A DNA stretch of 64,000 nucleotides from Mactra quadrangularis. Lineage: Eukaryota; Mollusca; Bivalvia; Venerida; Mactridae. The notes under the pieces are model-generated. The model ran no database searches and was not told where the DNA came from. It saw nothing but the letters and a program-made list of their open reading frames with translations. Position numbers and translations under genes: made by a program. Shown piece after piece: positions 52,060-63,319 of this stretch (position 1 is the stretch's first letter; every line of letters begins with the position of its first letter). The stretch is from NCBI GenBank assembly GCA_025267735.1, contig CM046295.1, positions 20,306,938 through 20,370,937 on the forward strand, given 5' to 3'.

Positions 52060-52795
52060 TGCCAAATAAGAATCAGATGCTTCCGTGCAAAACTAAGTTG
52101 TTTTACATATTATTGCTGAAAAGTATGCAACACATATTTAATCTTCCCATTCTGTGTACACACATTTTTATTTTCCACAAGATCGTCTTGAAGCAAACAA
52201 ACAAAATCAACACCAAATTCCATTAACTTGAATTCCAAATCATATCTATAAAATATTTTCTGTTCAACTAGTTAGCTAAAGTTGAAATCAACTTGGCTGC
52301 ATCAGGTTTGTTTATATGACTATCAGGCCACAACAAATTGATAATATATTCTATGGATTCGCTCGCACCTTAATTTTGACAGTTTTTACAAAAAAAATAT
52401 TTTTATTTCCTCGCTCGCTCATAAAAAATTTGGTCAAACCGCTATATAAAGCAAGTGACTAAAGACTTATAAATTTTTTTTCTTCGCTTGCTTGCCCCAT
52501 TTTTTTTTTTAGAAAAATCCGTAGAACACATGATCAACTTGTTGTGGCCTCAGGAGCATAATTTATGACCTGAACAAAGTTATTTTACATATTATTATTG
52601 CTGAAAAGTAAGCAACATAGATTAAATCATTTTGTTCTGCGTACCCACATTTTTATTTCAACTATGTTTCGCACAGGTACATCCAATGCAAATCAAGTTT
52701 TCCTGCTGGAAAACCCCATCAACTTACATTTCAACAAAAAATCTATTAAATAATTTTCTATTCAAATATTCAGCTAAATTTTCTGTCAAGATATA
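52060..52795. repeat. Direct duplication (about 230 bp) separated by a MITE
   Basis: TTTTACATATTATT..GCTGAAAAGTA.GCAACA and CACATTTTTATTT occur in 52060-52290 and again in 52565-52795, with similar following sequence. The MITE at 52326-52549 lies between the copies. Confidence 0.65.
52326..52549. mobile_element. MITE, 224 bp, with about 35-bp inverted ends
   Basis: Ends GGCCACAACAAATTGATAAT and ATGATCAACTTGTTGTGGCC are inverted copies that extend inwards to TTCTATGGATT / AATCCGTAGAA. TCA lies on both sides. The interior has CTCGCTCGC and CTTGCTTGCC repeats. Confidence 0.7.
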
Positions 52796-53900
52796 TTGAA
52801 TCATGCGATCAAGTTAGTAACTTGCCTTATAATTAAATTTAATTATTTTATGTCATTAACAAAATGCCTGGAGCTGGTAATTTAAGTTTTAAAGTTTAAT
52901 TTAGTATAGTCAATTAAATAAATTTTAACAGCAATTAAATGTCTGAGTATTTTACAAGTCGAAATTTTAATGTATGAAAACTTGCGACATGAAGGAAGTC
53001 ATTAATACATTATAAATACTGCAATACATCAATTAAAAACTGGGTTTTCAAAATTTAGTGGCAATAAAACCAAACTTCATTATTATCTATTATTTTTCAA
53101 TTATAGTAGGTCTGACAGCTTTCAATTAAGAGTTACACATGTACATTGGATCAAGTTCAAAATTTTGAAATTCTTGAATTTTGTGATTTCAACGGCTTCA
53201 TTTCACGAAAGAATGGAAACATTTCTCAGGTCAACATCAATAGAACTTTTTAAGGAAGTAGTCAAACTAATTGAATCAAATTTTTAATGAGGTCAATTTG
53301 TCAGGGCTATAAAACTAGATACAAATATAGAAATCTTAAATTTCATTAAGTCAAGACAACCTGACATTCCATTAAATTTATGTTAAAGTTGGTCCGACAG
53401 TTTTTTATATACTGGTCATGTACAGTTACAGTTCAGCTTATAGTGATATCAACTTTAATTATTTCACCTTATACAATGTATGGGTATGACATCTGGCAAG
53501 CAATACCTGTCCAAGGAATTTTGATGTCCCTTTCAATAAGGTAAAGTCACTCACCAATTTAATGGAACAAAGTATACAAAGGGACAAATATTGTGATATT
53601 GTATATAAAATCTAACATTAAATCAAATTGACTCTTAACCACACTTGTAATTCAAAACTGATATGTTATGTTTTAAACGGTACATGGATTTCAAAAATAC
53701 AACCTTTGAAGTCTATCACTGTATATTATGTGAAAAACACTCCTCCCTGGGGCCGCCTCCCCCAATGAACACTCCCCATTTTTTTTAAAAAAAGAATATC
53801 TTGCTACATAAAGTACAACAGAATTGTTGATGTAATTTTACCATTTTCTGAAACCTAACAATGCCCACTCTTCTTTTAGAAAATGCAATACCTAAAAAGC

Positions 53901-54204
53901 TGCCAGGCTAGCTCAGTTTAGCATGCAAGTCTACTGATCGAGGGGTCATGGGTTAGATTCCCAGACAGGGCATACTTTCGTGGAGCTTGGTCATGAAATT
54001 ATTTCTACGGCCATTCTCCCTCCTACCAATGATTTTTAATTATGTAGGGCAGTGGTCAGTCACTGACGAAAGTATGTGCTTAGTAGTTGGTTAACAGCTT
54101 AATCCAGAGATTTAGCCTTTCCAGAAGGAGTGATTAGGTTGACTGACCACCATTATATGACCATTGTGTTGCTACGGTGTTAAACCCAACAAAAACAAAC
54201 AATA
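53901..54204 (+). mobile_element. SINE-A, near full-length
   Basis: tRNA-like head GCCAGGCTAGCTCAGTTTAG, AAGTCTACTGATCGAGGGG, GGGTTAGATTCCC, body GCATACTTTCGTGGAGCTTG, ACGGCCATTCTCCCTCCTAC, and the tail GCTACGGTGTTAAACCCAAC. The reference copy for the family in this window. Confidence 0.85.
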
Positions 54205-55230
54205 CAAAGGGCATTTAATACAACCTCCCCCCCCCCTCTGGAAAATGTAACAACCCATTTAATGGATAGGACATTAAATATGAAATATAAGGTTTTCACA
54301 TAAAACATTGGATTGTCATGTCATGGCAATATTATTACTAAGTACATTTTGACAAGGTGAAAAAAAAACAACTTAGAAATACTATGTACAATTGAGTACA
54401 TTTATTTCTTGGAAATTTCATCAGCTTTAAAGCGTAGTTTTTAGTAAAGGATTGTATAACTTAAATTACTCATCAAAAGAATATATTTTTATAAACTGAG
54501 AAATATCACATGAACAAATATTTGTTCAAAATTTTGAACATCACATTAAACAGTGAATTTAGCTTCAATTTTTAGGATTTAATTTACATTGCACTAAATG
54601 AAATTTTAGAGGTCAATTGTCCCCTAGACAAAAGAAAAAACATCAAAATAATATTTTTGGTCACAATGTACATGAATGAAAAATTATATCACACACAAAA
54701 TATATCTGCTAACAACTGTATTTGCAAAATAAATATCTTCCGAGGTCCTATTTTCATCCATGTCCTTATTTCGTCACCGTTTTTGGTTTGGTTGAGATAC
54801 CGCGAGATTTCAACAGGTGCGCATGAGTTGCCATGGGAAAATGACTCTATGCATAGTATATAATGCTCCAGTGATCTAAATTTAAGAAAACAGTTGCAAT
54901 TTTCTATTCCTCGTGTTTTTACTTATTTCCTTTTAAATCCTTAGGGTGACGAAATATGGACACTGGAGTATAATCTTCAGATTTTTGCAATCATAATGCA
55001 GGTCAAGAAGCCTATATGTATATAAGAACAATTGGTTAGTCTCTATGCACCCAGTCAGTTACACAGAGAGTGGTGCAACTTTACTAAAAGGGTATGAATT
55101 TCCACACCATGAAATCGAAACCAGAACATCTGAATTTAAAATCTACCCTCAAACAGTGTCAAACAGATGCCATTTTCTGTCAACTTTTTTTATCACACCA
55201 CTTACAAAAAATAACTGACTAACATAATTA

Positions 55231-55593
55231 GGGACTTTACTCAGTTATCTTGCCCTGATAAAATCTGAAGCAATCTAATTGGTAAGTAGGTCCTTACAGT
55301 TGGAATCCTCGAATATGATCATTGAAATCCTATGTAAGGGTAACAAAATATTTCATCTAATATCTTTCTTGTTAATTAAGATATTAACAGAAGTGATTAA
55401 ATTTAGATAGTTCTTTACCTTAAAAATACTTAGCTTGAATTTCAAACAAATTTAACTGATTTACAAAACAGTTATTTAAGGTTAATTTTGGCAAATTGAC
55501 ATTGAAAAGTTAGGGTAAAATCCGAGTAATCCAACTTATTGGACCTACCTATATGAAGAGTATACTAGGGGGGAAATAACTGACTAAGGTCCC
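55231..55593. mobile_element. PIF/Harbinger-like MITE, copy 2
   Basis: Ends GGGACTTTACTCAGTTA and TAACTGACTAAGGTCCC form a good inverted repeat, flanked by TTA (55228-55230 and 55594-55596). Same family and length as 1677-2040. Confidence 0.8.
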
Positions 55594-56103
55594 TTATTAA
55601 ATTTTAACATATATGAGGTATAGGAACTAATGCAACTAACAAAATGCAATAAAATAGTTCATAAAATCTCTAATGTGGTTTATCTTGTTTTGTAAAATTT
55701 TGTAAAATTAATGTACCGTATATCACATTTGTAAAACCTATTGAGACTAGTTCACATTGCTGTATTGAACAATAAAAAAATTTGTTTGTAATTTCTATTG
55801 CAAAATTGATGTTTTTTTCACATTTCATAAGATTAGTAAATATCACATTTAGAAATATGTAAGATTACTGAATGTGGGTATGTTGTGCAATAATTAAAAT
55901 TATTCTTAACTTCTAATTCAAATTCATAATGCTGTTTTACCACATTTGTAAAATTATAAATATTACATTTAAAAATACCAAAATTAAACTACTGCATATT
56001 GTCTTGAGACATTTAAATGATTTTAAATCAACAACTATCGCCTCTCTAATACAGTGGCCACAAGTCTGTTCAGTTACCCCGAACATTCCAAAAACGTTCC
56101 GTA

Positions 56104-56258
56104 ACGTTAGGGTCGGAACAACTCAACCCAAAGACAACTTAACCCAAGAAAACTCAATCCTCCTACTAACAGATTGAGTTGTCTAACTTTGAGTTGAGTT
56201 ATCCACGGGTTGATTTGTTTTCGGGTTGAGTTGTCCCGTACCCGTAACGTTCCCTAAC
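56104..56258. repeat. Foldback rich in AACTCAACCC / GGGTTGAGTT
   Basis: ACAACTCAACCC (56118-56129) pairs with GGGTTGAGTTGT (56223-56234), and ACTCAATC (56151-56158) with GATTGAGT (56172-56179). The outer flanks carry CCGTAACGTT twice and GTTAGGG / CCCTAAC. Confidence 0.75.
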
Positions 56259-56454
56259 AGATGTTACTGAACACGTAGCAGGTTCTGATTATTAAATACA
56301 CACATAATACTCACATACAAATATCTAAAATATCTAAATAAAAACAATAATAAAAATAACACAACATAATTTCCATAAAAATATATGAAAATAGAATATT
56401 TAAAACAAGAGACAATACTGAGTACGGAATGAATCACATAAAAAGCCTACTCAC

Positions 56455-56768
56455 TCATAACTCGACCCACATATAAGTCGACCCACATAAAAGTGGACCA
56501 ACATAATAGTCATCCACATATAACTCAACCTACATATAAATCGACCTTCATATAAGTCGATCCACATATAAGTAGAACCACATATAAGTCGACCTACATA
56601 TAAGTCGACCTACATATAAGTTGATCCACATAAAAGTCGATCCACAAAAAGCGATCCACATATAAGTCAACCCACAAAAAAGTCAAGCCTCAAAAAAGTT
56701 AACCTACATATTAGTTGTCCTACAAATAAGTCGACCCACATTTAAGTAGACCTACATATAAGTCGACT
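56455..56768. repeat. 20-bp minisatellite (CACATATAAGTCGACCCACA type)
   Basis: About fifteen units of roughly 20 bp, degenerate: CACATATAAGTCGAC, CATATAAGTCGACC, CATAAAAGTCGATC. Some units are 19-21 bp. Confidence 0.88.
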
Positions 56769-57229
56769 GCATATTATTTGGCCATTGATAAAGTTGATAC
56801 ATAATACAAAAAAACAATGACCCACATTTAAATCACATTTGATAAAACTAAGATAATTTCGAACAGACAGTACTCGAGTACTTGATATAATTATTTCGTC
56901 AAGGGCAATACAATATGAGATCTGGCGTATCAAAGAAAACTGACACCAACACTCTTTATCACATGAGGATAAATAAATCCTTAACAAGTAACAAACATAA
57001 AAATATTGCATTGTACTGCTACATGTCATGAAATTCTTATCATAAAGTATATCTAAATAAAATTAAATCAACACATAAAAACTAGGCCAGGGTGTTCATT
57101 TGTTCACAATGCCTTGAAAGAACTCAATAACTTCTTACAAACTCTCTTAGCTGACTATCTCATTTTCACACAATCATACATTCTCGCCATTGTTTTGAAA
57201 AAATTCAATTTAACATTTCAATAAATCTG

Positions 57230-58158
57230 ACACAAGAACTTGCTACGCATGTTAAAGTAGCTATAAAATATGATAACATATATAACAACTAAACATATTG
57301 AGTATTTAAAATAGCTGACCAATCATAAAACAAAGTTTAAAAATAAACATAAGTCTAAGTGATTGTCTAAAAATAGATACTCAATATCAAACAATGCTAA
57401 AAATAAACATCCTAACATATTTACAGTCTAAAAATAGCCGACCAATCATATTTAAAGTTAAAAATTACAATTAAAAACGGAGTATCTAAAAATAAATCAC
57501 TTTTGTAGACAAAGTTAAAATAATCATATCAATCAACTTAAAGAGTCTTAAAATTAGATCACTTATCATTAGCGAAATCTTAAAATAAGCATCTAATCAA
57601 ATTGAAAGTCTAAAAATAGAGAACCAATCATAAAAAAGATAATAACCAATACATGGAACAAGTGAGTATTAAAAATTAAATCCTAATCATCAAAAAAGTA
57701 TAAATAATCTGCCAACCAAATTATGGGTCTGAGGACAGATCACCTATCATAAACAAATCTAGAAATTATCGCCCCATCAATTTGAGAAACTAAAAATAGA
57801 TCATTAATTATACACTAAACTAAGAATAATCAATCAATCAAATTGAGTCCAAAAAAGATCACTTATCCTTAACTAATCAAATAAATAATAATCCAATTAA
57901 ATTGAGTGTCAGTCAAACATTAAACTATAAATAACCATCCAATCAAATTTAGTTTATAAAATAGATCACCAGTCAAACACAATGCTAAAAATAATCATCC
58001 AATCAAAATGAGTGTCCAAAAAAGGATCACCAAGCATACACAAATCTAAAAATAACCATCCAATCAAAATGAGTGTCTAAAAATAGATCAACAATCAAAC
58101 ACAATGCTAAAAATATTCATCCAATCAAAATGTGTGTCTAAAAAATAGCTGACCAATC
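57230..58158. repeat. Degenerate satellite of roughly 60-65 bp ending at the CPT1 stop codon
   Basis: Recurring AATCAAA.TGAGTGTCTAAAAATAGATCACCAATCA and ACAATGCTAAAAATAATCATCC blocks. The last unit (AAAAAATAGCTGACCAATCAT) touches the stop codon at 58160, so the satellite supplies the 3' UTR or flank of the CPT1 gene. Confidence 0.75.
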
Positions 58159-58159
58159 A

Positions 58160-61100
58160 TTAACTAGCTTTGTTTTGCTCAAAGAGTTCTTTCAATTCAT
58201 CAAGGGTTTCAAATAACTGAGACATAAAGACTGAAGAATCAGTTCCCTTTGTGAATTTCTTCGATGAAACATGAAAGAAGATCTTTAAATCTCCTGGTAT
58301 CATGTAGGACACGCCGTAACCTTCATCAGAGACTGGTCCAAAACCTCCACCTGGGCTCACCTGAAAAACAAAAAAGATGAGCTTAGTAGGGATTTATAGA
58401 TCATTCCTGAGGAACAACTATACACAGGTCTGTGGTAGTAGCCTACACACAATGTTTCAAAGTTTAAAGGAGATGGGGAAGGGAGAGGTGGTCCCAAAGA
58501 CAGAGAATTCTAGCGAGGGGTGAGGGTCACATACTTGTATTAGAGGAGGAACAAGTAAATCTGTGAGCTAATGCTCACTAGTGATACCCCCGCAAAAATC
58601 TAAAAATATGCAACAAACAGGAAGTAGATGAGCAAGGAGCATGAAATCGCTTTACACCACATGGGACTATGGGATGAAGCAATATGCAAAGTATTGGGCT
58701 GCTGCATGATATAGTTGCTGAGAAAACTGCAACGGAAATTTTGTAATGGAGGCACGGACGGACGCACGCACGGACAAGGGTAAAACAGTATACCCCCCTC
58801 TTCTTCGAAGCGGGGGTATAAATATATTAATATTGCATCAATCAAAGAAAAATATCATCTCCATATTTAGTTAATCACAACTTGGAAAATGGTTCTAGAG
58901 GGGACCTGCAAAAGGAGGGCCTCAGAAGTTGATCATAGAAAGAGAAGGGTCTAGAGGTTGAATTCTGAGTGAAGGGTCTCAGAGGGGGTGGCCAGAAAGA
59001 GTACCCAAAAAGTTAGTCCAGTAAGGGTCCCAAAAGGAGTTCAGTAAGGGTAAAAAAGGGGATGTCCACAGAAAGGGATCTCAAAGGGGTGTCCAGAGAT
59101 GGGTCTTTGTGGGGTGTCCAGAAAAGGGTCTTAAAGGGGGTGTCCAGAAGATGTTCCAAATAGGAAATATTTACAAATCAATCTAAGAAAGACGAACCTT
59201 ATCTCTATACTCTGGGATATCACAACTAGGTGATGTCAGTAATTGTTGTTGAGGCTGTTGACTAGTTGATAGAGTCCACGGTATACTTAAACATTTCTTT
59301 AGAAAATGACAATCCTGAAAATATAAGAATCTATTATGACTCTTTAAAATAAACATACATTCTTTAAGGGGGGGGGGGGGTTATTAATAAATTTAACTTA
59401 AATTAAAATCATGCTAGTTGAATTTTCTTTAAAAAATTGTAATTGTTATATTTTATTCACTTGTCAATTTACTGTTATTAACCCTTCTGATTTAATTAAG
59501 ATACAATGTAGCTACCAAACATATTAAGTATTTAAATCAGCAGGGTTAATGAATAAGCCACTGACAGTTAAAAAAATACCACTAAAAGTTAGGACATTTG
59601 AAAAGCATTCACATTATGAGGTTCCTCATAACAGTAGAAAAACATTTAATGACAGAGGGTTTCAGACAGCAGGTCCACAGCTTTCGAATAATCTACCTCT
59701 CGGGTTGAGACAATGTAATTCTATCGATGTTTTCAAAAAAAGACTAAAAACCCATTTATTTCAAAGATATTTTCAATAGTCAATCATGTATACATTGTAA
59801 CTATGTTTAATAAGTGTTGTAATTGTAAAACGCCATTGAATATGTTTCTTTAACGTAGAGATAGGCGTTTAAGAAAATAAAACAAGTTTCAAGTTTCAAG
59901 TTTTATACAATAAATCTGTGAGCTAATGCTCACTATTGATACCCCCGCAAAAATCTAAAAATATGCGACAAACAGGAAGTAGATGAGCAAGGAGCATGAA
60001 ATCGCTTTACACCAGATGGGACTATGGGATGAAGCAATATGCAAAGTATTAGGCTGCTGCATGTTAAAGTTGCTGAGAAAACTGCGACGGAAATTTTGTA
60101 ACGGACGGACGGACACACGGACAAGGGTAAAACAGTATACCCCCCTCTTCTTTGAAGCGGGGGTATAATAAGAGATTAAAAGACCAAGACAATACAAATG
60201 TAAATAGTACAAAAACTGTCAACTAACATAATCCAGTCCTTTGCTAACAACATATAAAGCAAACAAATGTCTATCTATTCCCATACCATTCATACAATCT
60301 TTATACATTCTAGCATGAACATCACAGGCCTTACGTAAATATTTTATCTTCTCTGCTGCAGGCACTGTCTTGTCAAAATATGCTCTGAAAAAGAATTTGA
60401 AAGTTTAAGAAAAGAAAAATATTTACATTTTATAAAATATTAAAATTTCCACATCCCTAAGTATTGAACCCAGGTAGATAGCGCAGTTGGTAGCGTGCCG
60501 GGATTTGGAATCTCGTGCCTGAGGTTAGGGTTAAAATCCCGGCGGGATTATCCCGCCCGGGAGGTTATAGCCTTCCATGAAAATTTGACAATAATGTCGA
60601 TTTTCCTCCATTGATTAGATAATATGGAGAAGTTTCCGGCCTTGTGGAAGGGTAGGTGAGTACTGGTTATAGACAATGGTCCAGGAAAGCTAGGTTAGGT
60701 GCGCTGGATGCTGTAAAATGACCTAAATTGTGTTGACATGACGTTAACTTCAATAAACAATGTAAATCCAAGACAATAAAGCAGAACAACATATATATAA
60801 AGTAACTTAACTTTTACTATGTATTTTACTAGATTTAATGTATACATTTCACCATTTCCGTTCTTTTACAACTGCCTTCCTTTTGGACTATTTAATGCTC
60901 CTTGGCTAATTTGATAGAGTATATTAGGTAGACTTAACTAAGACTTAATAACTTCTCCATGGACAAGGGTAAACTATTAGAATTTTAACATTCCTTTTTT
61001 TAAGACTCCTAAGTATAGACTTATTTCACCACTTCACTTTACATTCTAAATGCCTCCCTTTTGGACTATATAATGCCCCATGGCTAATTTGATAGAATAT

Positions 61101-63319
61101 ATATTATTAGGTATATTTTTGAACTTGAAGTTAATAACTTGTCTATGGACAAGAGTAATCTATTGGATTCCAATAGTTTACATAGGTCCACGGAAAAGTT
61201 AGGATTTTCTGTATAGACTTACTTGACAAATTCCGCAGCTTCTAGAGTCAAAGATCGTACAGTTTCAGTTCTTCCCATCAAATATAATCTTGTCATGGAA
61301 GACTCATATGTTAAACAATGTTTCCCTGCATTTTTAAAATATGTTATCTGTAAGGCTAACTGTATATAGGCGTCTGGGCTAACCTGAAAATAAATAAATA
61401 CAAGTTAATAATTTATTGAGGCCTCTGGCCCATAACTTTTTTGGTGTAGGGTTTAATGCAATTCCAACAATAGGTAATATCACGGTGGTCAGTCAACCTA
61501 CTACCGTTCTTGGAAAGGCTAATTCTCTAAATTTAGCTGTTAACAAGTTACAAGGCACATACTTAAGTTAGGGACTGACAACTGTCACAATCAGTGGCGA
61601 AAGGGAGAATGGCTTTAGAAATAATTTCATGATCAAGCTTAACGAAAGTATGTCCCAATCAGGAGTTGAAGCAACAAACACAAGATCAGTAGATTTATAC
61701 CAACTGAGCTAAGTGGGTAAATTTCTTGCAAAAAAATCAATACTATCATAGACCTCTGTTGCTGGGTCATATTTCACTCAGATGTATAATGGGTGACCAT
61801 TAGAGTAGAAAGTCATAATGCCTAAACAGCGTCAGGTTTAATTTACCCTTTAAAAAAAATCTGCTGCCCTGAAGGACACATTTAAAGATAAGTTCACCTA
61901 CCTTACAAGTTTTTATGAATCCTTTACCATATTTAAAATATCCCTCAACACGTAGATCAATATCATCTATTGTCTGCAAAAAATGCAAATTTACATATAA
62001 ATGGGAGGATCTAGTACAAAGGAGGTGTGGCTGGATGTTAAAGCCACACCCTCATCTGCAATATCCTACAACCCATGCATCTAATCTATTCATTATTTAC
62101 AAAGCAAAACTTACATATAAAATGATGAATGGACAGATCTAGCAGATAGGAGGCTTGGCCTGAAGTCAAAGCCCCTCCTACATAAACATTTTCAATTTTT
62201 ATGAGGTTTTTTTCAGTTAAAGTTATAATTAGGTATCAAAAGTTGAAAACATCAGTATGAACATAAAACTAATCAGTTAATAAAACATCAAACACACACA
62301 TATGTTAAAGAAATTAAGTAAATGTTACATTTTTATAATTAGGAAAAAACTCTTATTACTTTAGAAGGAATAAAATACATTTTATGATAAGAGTATAAAT
62401 GTTAAAAAAAAAAAATTGTTTTACTAAGTAAACCAATGTTTAATATAAAAGCCATGCAGCATGCAAGCAAAATTATAAATGAGGCTGGTACAATAAATGC
62501 ACCAGATGATCTCAAAATATTTTAACAACTTCACAAGAGATACCAAATAATCAACTTGCAAAAAGAAGCAGAGGAGATGAAGATCAAATAAAGTGAAAAT
62601 AAATAATAAAAGACAAGGCAAAGATCAAAGTGTAAAAAGCAAAGAAAATGTCTTTAAAATGAAAAAGACAAAATAACTGTCATATACAGTGAGCCAGACA
62701 AAGTAAAGGTCAAATAAAGTGAAAAGACAAAGCAAAGGTGATCTTAAGAGAAGGTAAAAGTCATACAAAATTTAGGTTAAGCTCATAACAAGTAAAGGTG
62801 AAGGTCAATTAAAGTGAAGGTGAAGGTCAAATAAAGTGAAGGTAAAGTTCATTAACCTGATGGTAAAGGTCATATAAAGTTAAGATCAAGGTCAAATTAA
62901 GAGGTGAAGGTCAAACAAAGTGAAGTTAAATGTCAAACAAAGCGATGATGATAAAGGTCAAATAAAGTGAAGGTCATATAAGGTGAAAGTGAAGGTCATA
63001 TAAAGCGAAGGTAAAGGTCAAATAAAGTGAAGGTGAATGTCATATAAAGTGAAAGTCAAATGAAGTGAAGGTAAAGGTCATATAAAGTGAAGGTCAAATG
63101 AAGTGAAGCCAAAACAAAATAAGCACCCACACAAGAAATAATACCTGTAACATAGTTTTATAAGCCAAGTTGACAGACTGTGAAAGACTTTCCGAAACAT
63201 CCCAAATAAGTCTCTCTGGTCGAGATATCAAACTACCAGAGCTATTTTTAGTAGCATGCAGAGTGTCAAGGTCACACTGGCTAAGGTCAATCGGCCCAGC
63301 GATTAAGCCATGAACAGCT
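58160..63319 (-). CDS. CPT1: Carnitine O-palmitoyltransferase 1-like, C-terminal part (5' end outside window)
   Basis: Six exons, 5' to 3': 63145-63319, 61902-61973, 61223-61383, 60228-60384, 59198-59314, 58160-58360; GT-AG with joining phases, 293 residues plus stop. CPT1 landmarks: [44 protein letters not shown] and [33 protein letters not shown] (the STS carnitine-binding motif), [20 protein letters not shown]1 transfers long-chain acyl groups from CoA to carnitine at the outer mitochondrial membrane and is the malonyl-CoA-controlled entry to beta-oxidation. The catalytic His and the two N-terminal helices would be encoded by exons to the right of the window. LSTSQ-PQQQ and GYGVSY favour CPT1 over CPT2, CRAT or CROT. 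The first exon's N-terminal part ([14 protein letters not shown]) is less familiar. Confidence 0.88.
58556..58820. repeat. Dispersed repeat with ATACCCCCGC / GCGGGGGTAT ends, copy 1
   Basis: Shared with 59909-60168 almost base for base: GTGAGCTAATGCTCAC palindrome, GATACCCCCGC, GAAATCGCTTTACACCA, GGACGGACG-type run, CCCCCCTCTTCTTCGAAGCGGGGGTAT. CPT1 intron between the last two exons. Confidence 0.85.
58880..59155. repeat. Purine-rich degenerate minisatellite, about 25-bp unit
   Basis: Repeated GGGTCTCAAAGGGGTGTCCAGA-like units in the last CPT1 intron. Confidence 0.7.
59540..59903 (+). pseudogene. LINE 3' end fragment (reverse transcriptase C-terminus plus 3' UTR)
   Basis: The ORF at 59549-59779 contains [18 protein letters not shown] and [16 protein letters not shown], the typical C-terminal end of CR1/L2/Jockey-like ORF2 proteins (F.xAGPxLWNxLPLxLR...FKxxLKTHLF). 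After the stop a short 3' UTR ends in AAGTTTCAAGTTTCAAG repeats. 5' truncated, as is usual for LINE insertions; on the opposite strand inside a CPT1 intron. Confidence 0.8.
59909..60168. repeat. Dispersed repeat with ATACCCCCGC / GCGGGGGTAT ends, copy 2
   Basis: Second copy of 58556-58820, same orientation, directly following the LINE fragment. Short ORFs in both copies are repeat-derived. Confidence 0.85.
60468..60765 (+). mobile_element. SINE-C copy (tRNA-derived)
   Basis: Head CAGGTAGATAGCGCAGTTGG, GGGTTAAAATCCC as degenerate B box, body with GGCCTTGTGGAAGGGTAGG and GACAATGGTCCAGGAAAGCT, tail GTGTTGACATGACGTTAAC. The tail is shared with 17345-17450. CPT1 intron. Confidence 0.75.
61437..61716 (-). 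mobile_element. SINE-A copy, reverse
   Basis: GTAGGGTTTAATGC tail, ACGGTGGTCAGTCAACCTAC, GAATGGCTTTAGAAATAATTTC, ACGAAAGTATG, and a decayed head ending CAACTGAGCTAAGTGGG. CPT1 intron. Confidence 0.75.
62690..63110. repeat. AAAGTGAAGGTCAAAT-type degenerate minisatellite in CPT1 intron
   Basis: Units of about 16-24 bp built from GGTCA(A/T)ATAAAGTGAAGGT, continuing almost to the exon at 63145. Confidence 0.8.

Larger units (their letters stand above)
49859..58159. other. Tail-to-tail intergenic region between HINT1 and CPT1
   Basis: 8.3 kb without a recognisable gene. Contents: HINT1 3' UTR, SINE-B (50955-51170), SINE-A copies (51722-52025, 53901-54204), a duplicated segment around a MITE (52060-52795), a PIF/Harbinger-like MITE (55231-55593), a foldback (about 56104-56258), a 20-bp minisatellite (56455-56768) and a degenerate satellite reaching the CPT1 stop. 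From 52800 to 53880 and 54210 to 55220 I see only AT-rich sequence. Confidence 0.55.

Noticed and set aside
53901..53975. Functional tRNA genes (also at 25615, 45065, 50955 and 60476)
   Set aside because: B-box-like sequences are present but acceptor stems do not pair and each is continued by a shared body; they are SINE heads.
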